Below the pieces are notes generated by a model. That model was given only the letters and a program-made list of their open reading frames with translations, had not been told where the DNA came from and ran no database searches. DNA of 64,000 bases from the NCBI GenBank assembly GCA_039922875.1, contig JBDTDV010000067.1, forward strand, positions 1 through 64,000, read 5' to 3'. This DNA comes from JBDTDV01 sp039922875. Its GTDB lineage: Bacteria > Actinomycetota > Actinomycetes > Actinomycetales > Microbacteriaceae. Position numbers and translations under genes: made by a program. This document shows positions 13,551 to 22,085 of the stretch, piece after piece. Positions within the stretch are counted from its first letter, which is position 1, and each line of letters opens with the position of its first letter.

Positions 13551-14621
13551 ATGAAATGGTTGGGATGGCTCCCGTCCGTGGCGGTGCCTACCGTCATCGC
13601 GGTAGGAGTCCTGACCGTCGGTATCGCCGCGGCGCAAAACCCCAGCGCCTTGCCGAAAAAGACGCCGGAGCAGGTGGTCACCATGATCGAGCAGAGTTCT
13701 GTGCCGGCGCTGTCCGGCATCGTGCGGCAGAGTTCCGATTTGGGACTGCCGGAGCTGCCGAAGATGGCCGGACCCAGTTCGAATCAGGGGACCTCAGATT
13801 CGGATGCCGCAGCGCTGCTGGAACTTTTCAGCGGATCGCACACGGCGCGGGTATTCCTCGACGGTCCGACCAAAGCCCGCGTTCAGGTGCAGGACACCCT
13901 TGCCGAACGTGATCTGGTGCGAAACGGTGGCGACGTCTGGTCCTATGACTCAAAATCCAATACCGCCACCCAGATCAGTCTTCCGGCACGAACGGCCACC
14001 GATACCCTCCCCGAAGATGACGCACACACACCGCCCGAAGTGACACGGCGCGTGCTGGCGGCCATCGACCCGAACACGAAGGTGAGTCTGGCGGAGGAAA
14101 CCGCGGTGGCCGGCCGCAGCGCCTACCAGCTGGTACTAGACCCGCGCAGCGCGACCACCCTGGTGGACAGCGTTTCCATCGCTGTGGATGCGGAGACCGG
14201 GCTGCCGTTGCGAGTCGAGGTACACGCTCGCGATCAGCACGATCCGGCGTTCCAGGTCGCGTTCACGTCGCTGAACCTGGAGAAGCCGCCAGCTGACCGG
14301 TTCGTGTTCAGCCCGCCACCGGGTGCCACCGTCAAGAAAATGTCCATGCCCGCAATGCCGCCAAAGCAAAACGCCGAAGTCGCGACGCCGCCGCAGCACC
14401 TGATATCCGGTTCCGGTTGGGATACCGTCATCAGGCTCCCGGCCGGGTCCATGCCGGCCAAGCGTGCCGAATCGCCATTGCTAACCCAGATGAGCACCGC
14501 TGTCGCCGGGGGCCGGCTGGTACGTACCTCACTGGTGAACATTCTGGTTACCGACGACGGGTCCGTATTCGCCGGTGCTGTTGCGGCGGACCAGTTGCTG
14601 GCCGCGAACGCCGCTCGGTGA
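13551..14621 (+). CDS. Secreted LolA-like protein (DUF2092 / outer-membrane lipoprotein-sorting family)
   Basis: This 356-residue exported protein has a short N-terminal hydrophobic segment (about residues 3-27, ending in AAAQNPS), consistent with a signal peptide or signal anchor. The body resembles the LolA/LolB/DUF2092 half-barrel: FLDGPTKARVQVQDTLAERDLVRNGGDVWSYDSKSNTATQ, spread over about residues 100-140, is the typical lipoprotein-carrier repeat of beta strands. It lacks a lipobox Cys. In a monoderm its ligand is unknown; it may bind a lipid or lipoprotein outside the membrane. The stop overlaps the ABC ATPase start by 4 nt (GTGA), so this substrate-binding-like protein and the transporter are probably one functional unit. 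Confidence 0.82.
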   Translation: MKWLGWLPSVAVPTVIAVGVLTVGIAAAQNPSALPKKTPEQVVTMIEQSSVPALSGIVRQSSDLGLPELPKMAGPSSNQGTSDSDAAALLELFSGSHTARVFLDGPTKARVQVQDTLAERDLVRNGGDVWSYDSKSNTATQISLPARTATDTLPEDDAHTPPEVTRRVLAAIDPNTKVSLAEETAVAGRSAYQLVLDPRSATTLVDSVSIAVDAETGLPLRVEVHARDQHDPAFQVAFTSLNLEKPPADRFVFSPPPGATVKKMSMPAMPPKQNAEVATPPQHLISGSGWDTVIRLPAGSMPAKRAESPLLTQMSTAVAGGRLVRTSLVNILVTDDGSVFAGAVAADQLLAANAAR

Positions 14622-15583
14622 GTGCCGGCGCCGTTACGACCGAACTGGCCATTGAAACGCTAGGGCTGACCAAGCGATTCGGCCGGCAGACCGCGGTCAA
14701 GGGCATCGACCTGCGCGTGCCACGCGGCTCGGTTTTCGGATTCCTCGGCCCAAACGGATCGGGCAAGACCACCACGATCCGGGTCATTCTCGGGCTGGCC
14801 GCCGCCAGTAGCGGTCAGGTCAGGTTGCTCGGTCACGACGTCCCGGCCAACCTGACTCAGGTGCTTCCTCGGGTCGGCGCGTTGATCGAGGGACCAGCCT
14901 TCTATCCGTTCCTTTCCGGTGCGGCCAATCTGCATCGCCTGGATACCGCAGATCGACACGCGCTGGCGCGGACCCGCCGAGCCAGGATCAGCGCGGCCCT
15001 GCGCACGGTCGGCCTCAATCACGCTTCCGACAAGAAGGTGCGCGCGTACTCGCTCGGCATGAAACAGCGCCTTGGCCTGGCTAATGCGCTGCTGGCGCCA
15101 CGCGAACTGTTGATTCTCGACGAGCCGACCAACGGGTTGGACCCGCAGGGCACCCGCGAGGTGAGGAACCTGGTGCGGTCGTTGGCGGCGAACGGCACCA
15201 CCGTGTTCGTATCCAGTCACCTCCTGGCCGAGATCGAACAGGTCTGCACGCACGCGGCAGTGCTCAGCGCCGGGCGCCTGGTCGCACAGGGCACCATCGC
15301 CCAGTTACGCGCGGGCGGCGGCGCGACGGTGCTGGTGACCACGCCGGATACCGACGCAGCGCGCACGGTTCTGGTCGGACTCGGTCTGACCGTGGGCGCA
15401 CAACGATCCTTCACCGGTGATCAGGTGAGCGTCTCGCTGCCCGGCGACGGCCCCAAGCCGGAACAGATCGTCGCGGCACTTGTGCACGGCAAGGTCAGGG
15501 TCCGAGGCTTTTCTGTCGAGCCCGCCAGCCTGGAAGACCGGTTCGTTGCGCTGACCGGGGAGGGGTTCGATGTTGTCCAATGA
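14618..15583 (+). CDS. ABC transporter ATP-binding protein
   Basis: This 321-residue ATPase subunit has Walker A GPNGSGKTT, signature YSLGMKQRLGLA, Walker B LLILDEPTNGLD and an H-loop in VSSHLLAEIEQ. The C-terminal 100 residues form the extension seen in DrrA/CcmA-like multidrug or lipid exporters. The GTG start at 14618 overlaps the previous stop, and no better start is seen in the longer open frame upstream. The end overlaps the permease by 14 nt. The three genes form a coupled module of an extracytoplasmic LolA-like protein plus a half-size exporter. Substrate unknown. Confidence 0.93.
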   Translation: MSAGAVTTELAIETLGLTKRFGRQTAVKGIDLRVPRGSVFGFLGPNGSGKTTTIRVILGLAAASSGQVRLLGHDVPANLTQVLPRVGALIEGPAFYPFLSGAANLHRLDTADRHALARTRRARISAALRTVGLNHASDKKVRAYSLGMKQRLGLANALLAPRELLILDEPTNGLDPQGTREVRNLVRSLAANGTTVFVSSHLLAEIEQVCTHAAVLSAGRLVAQGTIAQLRAGGGATVLVTTPDTDAARTVLVGLGLTVGAQRSFTGDQVSVSLPGDGPKPEQIVAALVHGKVRVRGFSVEPASLEDRFVALTGEGFDVVQ

Positions 15584-16412
15584 GGCAGGAGCGTCGGTCG
15601 GGGTCGCGCTACTGGCATCCGAAATCTCCGTGCTCTACCGCAGGCGGCGAACCTGGGCGTTGCTGTGCGCATTGGCGGCGATCCCGATCCTGATCGCCGT
15701 TGCGGTACGGGTGACATCGTCGTCGCGGGTGACCGGCAGTGGCCCGCAGTTCCTGGATCAAATCACGCAGAACGGCCTCTTTGTCGCGTTCACCGCCCTG
15801 GTCGTCTCGACGCCACTCTTCTTGCCGCTGACCATCGGAGTGGTCGCCGGCGACACGGTCTCCGGGGAGGCGGGTCACGGAACCCTGCGGTATCTGCTGG
15901 TCGCGCCGGCCGGTCGGGCTCGGTTGCTGGTGGTGAAGTATCTGGGCACCCTGGTCTTCTGTGCCACTGCCACCCTCGTCGTCGTCGTCGCCGGGGTGGG
16001 GATCGGGTTCGCGCTATTCCCGGTCGGGCCGGTCACCACTTTGTCCGGCGACACCATCGCAATCGGTGAGGCGGTGTACCGGTTGCTCCTGGTCGCCTGC
16101 TACGTCACCGTCTCACTACTCGGACTGTCGGCGATCGGTCTGTTCATCTCCACCCTGACCGATGTTCCGGTCGGCGCAATGGCCGCGACCATCGTCGTTG
16201 CGATCACCTCGCAGGTGCTCGACGCACTGCCACAACTGGATTGGCTGCACCCGTGGCTGTTCAGCCACTACTGGTTCGGGTTCGGGGACCTGCTGCGCCA
16301 GCCGTTGTCCTGGGTTTCCTTCGGCGACAACGCGGTATTGCAGACCGGCTATATCGTGGTGTTCGGCGCGTTTGCACTCGCCCGGTTCGTGACAAAGGAC
16401 ATTTTGTCCTGA
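15570..16412 (+). CDS. ABC transporter permease (ABC-2 type)
   Basis: This 280-residue membrane protein has about six hydrophobic segments: near residues 30-48, 65-90, 120-148, 165-192, 200-222 and 255-275. The motif GDTVSGEAGHGTLRYLLVAPAGRARLLVVK is the cytoplasmic coupling region typical of ABC-2 permeases of the NatB/CcmB type. It starts inside the ATPase gene (14-nt overlap), so the two are cotranslated. The stop is only 3 bp from the stop of the convergent carboxylesterase gene, which leaves no room for a classical terminator. Confidence 0.92.
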   Translation: MLSNEAGASVGVALLASEISVLYRRRRTWALLCALAAIPILIAVAVRVTSSSRVTGSGPQFLDQITQNGLFVAFTALVVSTPLFLPLTIGVVAGDTVSGEAGHGTLRYLLVAPAGRARLLVVKYLGTLVFCATATLVVVVAGVGIGFALFPVGPVTTLSGDTIAIGEAVYRLLLVACYVTVSLLGLSAIGLFISTLTDVPVGAMAATIVVAITSQVLDALPQLDWLHPWLFSHYWFGFGDLLRQPLSWVSFGDNAVLQTGYIVVFGAFALARFVTKDILS

Positions 16413-16415
16413 CGG

Positions 16416-17948
16416 TTAGACGTCCGGCAAAAACGGACCCCAGGCCAACCGACGGTCCCGACGCGGGTCCGAGTCGATATGATCGACCTCGTCGATGACC
16501 AGGGTCAGCCGTCCCGGCTCGGTGTACGCCGGCCACGAGGCCGGCAGGGTTCCGGTGCAGGCGAAGTCCAGCCAGTATGCGCGCATCCGGTCGCCTGCCT
16601 GGGTGAACGCGGTGCGGCCGCCCAGTGCCGTCATCGCTCTGGCGATCCTGGCATCGCCCTGGTCGAACAGGGCCAGCATCTCCATGCCGTGTGTCGCGTC
16701 GAGGCCGGCCACCCGCGCCAGACGCGGCGCGATATCGAATCGGTAGACGTGCACCGCAGCGATCCTCGACTGGAAGTCAGCCACCTTGGTGCTTGGATAC
16801 CAGAATGCGTAATCGCCGCCGAAGTCCGCGGCGGTGCGCACGTTCGGCAACCCCGGGTATGCGCGCTGCATCGCCGGGCGCGATCGCGCCGGTGCCCGTT
16901 CGAATACCGTGCGGATGCGGACGGGGGACTTCGGCAGGATATCCACCCGGCCGCGAAAGACTGAGCCTTCCCGGTCGTTGGTTCCGATGATCAGCGGCAC
17001 CCGGTGGGCACGACCAGCCCGGAACCTGTCGATGGGTCGTTCGGGAAGCAGGACCCCGTCGACCACCGGTGCCAGACAGAACATGCCGGCAAACGCATCC
17101 GGGGTACGCAATTGCAGGGTGAGCGCCGCCTCGACGAGGTGCTCCGCAGTGACCGCGGTCAGGAGTCCCGCGGCATCGGTGAACTGGCCGGCCGTCTCGT
17201 TCGAGAGTATCGCAACGTATTCGCGCGCCCATTCGGCCGCCTGATCCCGGTCGTACACGGCGTTCGCCGGTGCGCTTTGCGCAATTGCTCTGGCGAACAG
17301 CCCGGCTGCGGATGGGGTGGCCATCAGCGTCGTGACCGCGTTTCCGCCGGCGGATTCCCCGAACACTGTGACGTTGTGGGGGTCGCCGCCGAACGAGCGA
17401 ATGTTCTCGTGCACCCATTTCAGCACGGCTATCTGGTCGCGGAGGCCGAGATTGCTTTCGATCGGGCGTTTCCGCGTCGAGTAGCGGCTGAAATCGAGAT
17501 AGCCGAGGGCTCCGAGCCGGTAGTTGAAGCTGACGTAAACGACCCGGCCGCTGTCAACGAAACCGACGCCCTGACCGGCGAAGTCTTGCGAGGAGCCTGC
17601 GCTATAGCCCCCGCCGTGAATGAACACCATGACCGGAAGTCCTCGTCGATCGCGCCGTGCTGTCACGGTCGACAGGACGTTCACGGTGAGGCAGTCCTCA
17701 CCGGAGGGCACCCCGGGTCCGACTCCCTTGAACTGACCCCGGTACGCCTGGCTCGCCACGTTGCCGTAGCGGCTGGCGTCGCGAATCCCAGCCCATGGCC
17801 GTACCGGTTGCGGCGCACGAAAGCGCAATGCACCAACCGGAGGTGCGGCATAGGGAATGCCACGCCAGAGGAGAGCTTCCCCGTGGCGCGTGCCTTGGAC
17901 AACGCCTCCGGCCACCCTGGTTAGCGCACCGTCACCCTGAACGCGCAT
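16416..17948 (-). CDS. Type B carboxylesterase (alpha/beta hydrolase)
   Basis: This ester hydrolase of about 510 residues belongs to the cholinesterase-like family. The catalytic triad is visible: Ser in FGESAGG, Glu in GTNDREGSVF and His in DATHGMEM. The oxyanion loop VFIHGGGYSAGSS and the N-terminal GIPYAAPPVGALRF with EDCLTVNV are intact. There is no signal peptide, so it is probably cytoplasmic. The natural substrate is unknown. Two starts are close together, GTG at 17954 and ATG at 17948 (chosen), both with weak ribosome sites. A TACGAT -10-like box lies about 20 nt upstream. It is transcribed away from tRNA-Leu on the same strand. Confidence 0.93.
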   Translation of the reverse strand: MRVQGDGALTRVAGGVVQGTRHGEALLWRGIPYAAPPVGALRFRAPQPVRPWAGIRDASRYGNVASQAYRGQFKGVGPGVPSGEDCLTVNVLSTVTARRDRRGLPVMVFIHGGGYSAGSSQDFAGQGVGFVDSGRVVYVSFNYRLGALGYLDFSRYSTRKRPIESNLGLRDQIAVLKWVHENIRSFGGDPHNVTVFGESAGGNAVTTLMATPSAAGLFARAIAQSAPANAVYDRDQAAEWAREYVAILSNETAGQFTDAAGLLTAVTAEHLVEAALTLQLRTPDAFAGMFCLAPVVDGVLLPERPIDRFRAGRAHRVPLIIGTNDREGSVFRGRVDILPKSPVRIRTVFERAPARSRPAMQRAYPGLPNVRTAADFGGDYAFWYPSTKVADFQSRIAAVHVYRFDIAPRLARVAGLDATHGMEMLALFDQGDARIARAMTALGGRTAFTQAGDRMRAYWLDFACTGTLPASWPAYTEPGRLTLVIDEVDHIDSDPRRDRRLAWGPFLPDV

Positions 17949-18048
17949 GATCACCAGCTCACAGCATCATCGTATGCTCGTTGCCCCGGAACCGCAGGAT
18001 GCTCCAAATCGCCGGCCGAGAAGGACAGATTCGCGGGGTTGCGCATTG

Positions 18049-18131
18049 TGCCGGTGGTGGGACTCGAACCCACACGCCCTTTCAGACAAAGCATTTTGAG
18101 TGCTTCGCGTCTGCCATTCCGCCACACCGGC
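18049..18131 (-). tRNA. tRNA-Leu (anticodon CAA)
   Basis: Read on the minus strand, GCCGGTG (18131-18125) pairs with CACCGGC (18056-18050) as the acceptor stem, followed by discriminator A. The anticodon arm is AAGCA-CTCAAAA-TGCTT, giving anticodon CAA, which reads UUG. The T arm contains GGTTCGAGTCC. The 83-nt length with an extended variable arm is a class II tRNA. CCA is not encoded; CAA follows in the genome, so CCA must be added after transcription. Confidence 0.96.
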
Positions 18132-18157
18132 GCACAACAACGACCTCAAGAATACCG

Positions 18158-18163
18158 TAGGCT
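18158..18163 (+). promoter_or_regulatory. Candidate leaderless -10 box (TAGGCT) for pdtaR
   Basis: TAGGCT lies 6 nt before the GTG at 18170, with no Shine-Dalgarno sequence in between. This predicts a transcript beginning at or next to the start codon. Confidence 0.45.
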
Positions 18164-18169
18164 TTCATC

Positions 18170-18775
18170 GTGAGTGACCAGGAAACAACCCAATCCGCCC
18201 CCCGCCGAGTCGTCGTTGCGGAGGATGAGTCCCTGATTCGACTCGATATCGTCGAAATCCTACGAGATAACGGCTTCGAAGTCGTGGGAGAAGCCGGCGA
18301 CGGCGAGACCGCTGTCGCGCTGGCAACCGAATTACGGCCCGATCTGGTTGTGATGGATGTCAAGATGCCGCAGCTCGACGGGATCTCGGCCGCAGAGCGG
18401 CTCTCGAAGGGCCATATCGCACCGGTCGTGTTGCTCACCGCGTTCAGTCAGAAGGAGCTCGTCGAGCGAGCCACGGAGGCGGGCGCACTTGCCTACGTCG
18501 TGAAGCCCTTCACCCCGAACGACCTTCTGCCGGCCATCGAAATCGCACTGGCCAGATATGCCCAGATCATCGCTCTCGAGGCCGAGGTCTCCGACCTCGT
18601 GGAGCGGTTCGAGACCCGCAAACTGGTCGACCGCGCCAAGGGTCTGCTCAACGAAAAGATGGGCCTGACCGAGCCGGAGGCGTTCCGCTGGATCCAGAAG
18701 GCATCCATGGATCGCCGACTCACCATGCACGATGTCTCGCAGGCGATCATCGAACAGCTCTCCGTCAAGAAGTAG
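18170..18775 (+). CDS. pdtaR: ANTAR-domain response regulator (PdtaR-like)
   Basis: This 201-residue two-component regulator acts on RNA, not DNA. Residues 12-130 form a receiver domain with Glu18/Asp19, phosphoacceptor Asp63 in VVMDVKMPQLDG, Thr in LLTAFS and Lys in VVKPFTP. After a coiled-coil linker (about residues 132-155) comes an ANTAR domain, KGLLNEKMGLTEPEAFRWIQKASMDRRLTM. Characterised actinobacterial members (Rv1626) bind paired hairpins in transcripts and act as antiterminators; the partner PdtaS-type kinase is not in the window. No tandem-hairpin ANTAR target was recognised by eye nearby. The location between tRNA-Leu and polA is commonly conserved. Confidence 0.93.
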   Translation: MSDQETTQSAPRRVVVAEDESLIRLDIVEILRDNGFEVVGEAGDGETAVALATELRPDLVVMDVKMPQLDGISAAERLSKGHIAPVVLLTAFSQKELVERATEAGALAYVVKPFTPNDLLPAIEIALARYAQIIALEAEVSDLVERFETRKLVDRAKGLLNEKMGLTEPEAFRWIQKASMDRRLTMHDVSQAIIEQLSVKK

Positions 18776-18840
18776 CCGGTAACCGGTAAGAAGAGGCCCG
18801 CTCGGAACGAGACCGGCGGCGAACTTCGGTGACCTCGGGC

Positions 18841-19287
18841 TCAGATTCCGACAGGCTCAGTCGCCGAATCCGGCGGAAGGTCTTTGATGAGGTTCGTGAT
18901 CCGGATCGTCGAGCAACGCCTACCCTGATCGTCGGAGACGACGATCTCGTGCGTGGTCAAGGTTCGGCCGAGATGGATCGGCGTGCACACACCGGTGACG
19001 AGTCCAGAGGTCGCGCTCCTGGTGTGCGTTGCGTTGATTTCGATCCCAACGGCCAGCCGACCGGGGCCGGCGTGCAAATTGGCGGCCATCGAGCCCAGTG
19101 ACTCGCCGAGCACGACATACGCGCCGCCGTGCAGCAGCCCGGCCGGCTGCGTGTTCCCTTCGACGGGCATGGTCGCCACGACCTTATCGATGCTGAACTC
19201 GACGAACTCGATTCCCATCCGATTGGCCAGCGGTCCGGCCCCACAGGCCCGCAGATATTCCAGCGCACTCTGCGTTCGCTCGGTCAT
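18841..19287 (-). CDS. Hotdog-fold thioesterase (PaaI family)
   Basis: This is a 148-residue acyl-CoA thioesterase of the PaaI/YbgC-like hotdog fold. The core motif is GLLHGGAYVVLGESLGSMAA, with a catalytic acid in the VVLGES segment, then GIEINATHTRSATSGLVTG and the strand region GRTLTTHEIVVSDDQGR. The start at 19287 is fixed by an AGGAGGGG ribosome site just upstream; the longer open frame overlapping polA is rejected. The substrate cannot be read from sequence; DHNA-CoA or phenylacetyl-CoA-type compounds are the usual candidates. It is divergent from polA across 57 bp and convergent with pdtaR. Confidence 0.88.
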   Translation of the reverse strand: MTERTQSALEYLRACGAGPLANRMGIEFVEFSIDKVVATMPVEGNTQPAGLLHGGAYVVLGESLGSMAANLHAGPGRLAVGIEINATHTRSATSGLVTGVCTPIHLGRTLTTHEIVVSDDQGRRCSTIRITNLIKDLPPDSATEPVGI

Positions 19288-19332
19288 GGACCCCTCCTGC
19301 TCCGGCCCGGACTTCATGTCGGTTGACGCTTG

Positions 19333-19338
19333 TAGGCT
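19333..19338 (+). promoter_or_regulatory. Candidate leaderless -10 box (TAGGCT) for polA
   Basis: TAGGCT ends 6 nt before the polA GTG, and there is no Shine-Dalgarno sequence. The box, spacing and lack of leader match the pdtaR and uvrA starts. Confidence 0.45.
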
Positions 19339-19344
19339 TGGCCT

Positions 19345-22002
19345 GTGTCGGACTCCGAAAAGCCTACCCTCCTGATCATCGACGGCCATTCTTTGGCGTT
19401 CCGGGCGTTCTATGCCCTTCCGCTGGACAGTTTCCAGAACCGGGAGGGACAGCACACCAACGCCATTCACGGCTTTATCTCGATGCTGATCTACCTCCTG
19501 GCCCAGGAGAAACCCACGCACATCGCGGTCGCGTTCGACATCTCGCGCTACTCGTTCCGCACTCGCGAGTACCCGGAGTACAAGGGCACCCGCACGGTCA
19601 CCCCGCCGGAATTCATCGGCCAGATTCCGCTGCTTGAGGAGGCGCTGCACGCGATGAACATCACCACGATCGCGAAGGAGGACTACGAGGCCGACGATAT
19701 CCTCGCCACACTGGCCAAGCAGGGCGACGACCAGGGTTACCAGGTCCTCGTCGTCTCCGGCGATCGGGATGCCATCCAACTGGTCAACGGCAACGTCACC
19801 CTGCTATACCCCAACGCTCGCGGCGTCTCCGAGTTGAAACGATACGACCCCGACGCGGTGTTCGCGCGCTACGGCGTTGAACCGCGTCAGTATCCAGACA
19901 TTGCCGCGCTGGTCGGGGAGACCAGCGACAACTTGATCGGGATCGACAAGGTCGGCGAGAAAACCGCCGTGAAGTGGATCACCAAATACGGCAGTCTGGA
20001 TGAGGTCCTGGCCCACGCTGATGAGATAACCGGGGTTGTCGGCCAGAAGCTTCGCGAGCAAAAAGAGAACGCGGTGCGCAACCGCAAGCTGAACCGCCTC
20101 GTGGCCGATGTCGACCTGCCGGTCGGGCCAGGCGACCTGGTCCGGATGCCGATCAACGAGGCGGCGGTCCGCGAGATTTTCGCAAAGCTCCAGTTCAAGA
20201 CACTGCTCGAGCGGGTTCTGAAGACCTCAGAGACCGGCGGCGCCAACGCACCGGGCGCCTCGGACCAGGTCCAGCCGGAGGTACCCGCCGTGCGGACCAT
20301 GGTCGACGAAGAGTTGGCCCTCTGGCTGGATCGAGCCATGGCAAACTCGGCGGCGATCGGCATGCAGCTGGAGTATTCGCGTTCCGGAATCACCGGCTTC
20401 GGACTGGCTACCGCCGACGACTGCGTGTATGTGCCCTGGGCTCCCGACCGCCCGGACTATCACGCCTTGGAGGCCTGGCTGGCCGGTGCCACTCCGAAGC
20501 ACGTGTTCGGTGCCAAAGCGCAACTCAAGGCACTGTTGGGCGCCGGGATCGAAGCGAATGGAATCGCCTTCGACACGAAGCTGGCCGGCTGGCTGATGCA
20601 CCCGGGCACCTCGCCGCAATCGCTCGTCGACCAGATCTACGATGTGCTCGGTGAGACGCTGCCGCAAGCCGACCCGAATCAGTTGGTTCCCGAGCAGGAG
20701 CCGACCAGCCCGGCAACCGAGGCATGGTACGTCCTGAGACTCACCGAGGCGCTGGCCGTTGGCCTGGATGACGGAACCCGGCGGGTACTGGACACCATCG
20801 AACTGCCGCTGGTGCGGGTGCTGGCCGACATGGAGCTCGCCGGAGTCAGCGTGAACGCGGCGATCCTCGCGGAACTGCGCGAAGACCTCACCACGCGATC
20901 GACCGATTACGCCACCCGCGCGTTCGCGGAAATCGGCCACGAGGTGAACCTCGGTTCCCCGAAGCAGTTGCAACAGGTGCTGTTCGAGGAATTAGGGATG
21001 CCCCGGACCCGCTCCACCAAGACCGGGTTCTCCACCGATGCCGCATCGTTGGCCGACCTCCAAGAACGCAATCCACATCCGTTTCTCGGGCTACTACTGC
21101 AGCATCGCGACGCGATCAAACTCAAGCAGATCGTCGAAACGCTCGACAAAGCGCTCGATCCGGCCGGGCGGATACACACCACCTACGATCAAACCGGAAC
21201 CAGCACCGGCCGGATCTCCTCGAATGACCCGAATCTGCAGAACATCCCCGTGCGCACCGAGGTCGGCCGGCAGATCCGCTCCGCATTCCAGTGTGGAGCT
21301 CAGTTCGAGACCCTGCTCACTGCCGACTACTCGCAGATCGAAATGCGGATCATGGCGCACCTCTCCGGCGACACGGCACTGATCCAGGCGTTCAAAGACG
21401 GTGAAGACCTGCACCGCTTCGTCGGGTCCCGGATCTTCGGCGTCGAACCGGCTGAGGTTTCTGCTGCTATGCGCACGAAGGTCAAAGCGATGTCCTACGG
21501 CTTGGCCTACGGGCTGAGCGCGTTCGGCTTATCCAAGCAGCTGAGGATCGAAACCTCAGAGGCAAAACAGTTGATGGCCGACTACTTCGCCCGCTTTGGA
21601 GCCGTACGGGATTACTTGCGCAACGTTGTCGAGCAGGCCAGAGTCGACGGGTACACCGAAACGATCTTTGGCCGGCGTCGCCCGTTCGCCGATCTGAACA
21701 GCGCCAATCGGGTGTTGCGCGACAATGCTGAGCGCGCGGCACTCAACGCGCCTATCCAGGGCTCCGCCGCCGACATTCTGAAGATCGCCATGGTCAACAT
21801 CAGCGCCGACATGAAGCGAGATGGCCTTGAATCCCGGATGCTGTTACAGGTGCATGACGAACTCATCTTTGAGATCACGCCGGGGGAGTGGGACGCGATG
21901 GAGGCGATAGTGACGGCCCGGATGTCGGGTGCGGCCCAGCTGCGGGTGCCGCTGGATGTCCAGATCGGCCGTGGGCCGAACTGGGATGCCGCGGCTCATT
22001 GA
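19345..22002 (+). CDS. polA: DNA polymerase I
   Basis: This is an 885-residue repair and Okazaki-fragment polymerase. The N-terminal 5'-3' exonuclease (residues 1-300) starts LLIIDGHSLAFRAFYA and contains EADDILATLA and SGDRDAIQLV. The middle domain corresponds to the 3'-5' exonuclease but lacks most catalytic acids: IGMQLEYS replaces the DTET motif and GAKAQLKAL replaces the second Asp-containing motif, so proofreading is probably absent. The polymerase domain (about 500-885) is intact, with DYSQIEMRIMAHLSGD, RTKVKAMSYGLAYGLSAFGLS and LLQVHDELIFE. The GTG start has no ribosome site but a -10 box 6 nt upstream, suggesting leaderless translation. Confidence 0.98.
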   Translation: MSDSEKPTLLIIDGHSLAFRAFYALPLDSFQNREGQHTNAIHGFISMLIYLLAQEKPTHIAVAFDISRYSFRTREYPEYKGTRTVTPPEFIGQIPLLEEALHAMNITTIAKEDYEADDILATLAKQGDDQGYQVLVVSGDRDAIQLVNGNVTLLYPNARGVSELKRYDPDAVFARYGVEPRQYPDIAALVGETSDNLIGIDKVGEKTAVKWITKYGSLDEVLAHADEITGVVGQKLREQKENAVRNRKLNRLVADVDLPVGPGDLVRMPINEAAVREIFAKLQFKTLLERVLKTSETGGANAPGASDQVQPEVPAVRTMVDEELALWLDRAMANSAAIGMQLEYSRSGITGFGLATADDCVYVPWAPDRPDYHALEAWLAGATPKHVFGAKAQLKALLGAGIEANGIAFDTKLAGWLMHPGTSPQSLVDQIYDVLGETLPQADPNQLVPEQEPTSPATEAWYVLRLTEALAVGLDDGTRRVLDTIELPLVRVLADMELAGVSVNAAILAELREDLTTRSTDYATRAFAEIGHEVNLGSPKQLQQVLFEELGMPRTRSTKTGFSTDAASLADLQERNPHPFLGLLLQHRDAIKLKQIVETLDKALDPAGRIHTTYDQTGTSTGRISSNDPNLQNIPVRTEVGRQIRSAFQCGAQFETLLTADYSQIEMRIMAHLSGDTALIQAFKDGEDLHRFVGSRIFGVEPAEVSAAMRTKVKAMSYGLAYGLSAFGLSKQLRIETSEAKQLMADYFARFGAVRDYLRNVVEQARVDGYTETIFGRRRPFADLNSANRVLRDNAERAALNAPIQGSAADILKIAMVNISADMKRDGLESRMLLQVHDELIFEITPGEWDAMEAIVTARMSGAAQLRVPLDVQIGRGPNWDAAAH

Positions 22003-22003
22003 T

Positions 22004-22018
22004 GCCCGAAGATCGGGC
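22004..22018. terminator. Small hairpin after the polA stop
   Basis: GCCCGA (22004-22009) and TCGGGC (22013-22018) form a perfect 6-bp stem with an AGA loop, starting 2 nt after the polA stop. There is no T-tract. It lies just ahead of the TAAGCT -10 box of the next gene and may separate the two transcripts. Confidence 0.35.
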
Positions 22019-22030
22019 CCGCGCCCGCCA

Positions 22031-22036
22031 TAAGCT
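22031..22036 (+). promoter_or_regulatory. Candidate leaderless -10 box (TAAGCT) for the DUF885 gene
   Basis: TAAGCT ends 6 nt before the first of three tandem ATG codons (22043). This predicts leaderless use of the first ATG, while the later ATGs have CCAGGA just upstream. Confidence 0.4.
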
Positions 22037-22040
22037 GAAA

Positions 22041-22085
22041 GAATGACGAACCCAGGAATGACAAACCCAGGAATGACAAATCCAG
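22041..22085 (+). repeat. Three tandem 15-bp units carrying start codons
   Basis: The unit GAATGACAAACCCAG occurs three times in a row at the 5' end of the DUF885 gene, with small differences in the first and third copies. The phase is kept, giving MTNPG twice and MTNPE. Copies 2 and 3 each bring an upstream CCAGGA that can act as a ribosome site for the next ATG. Confidence 0.9.
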
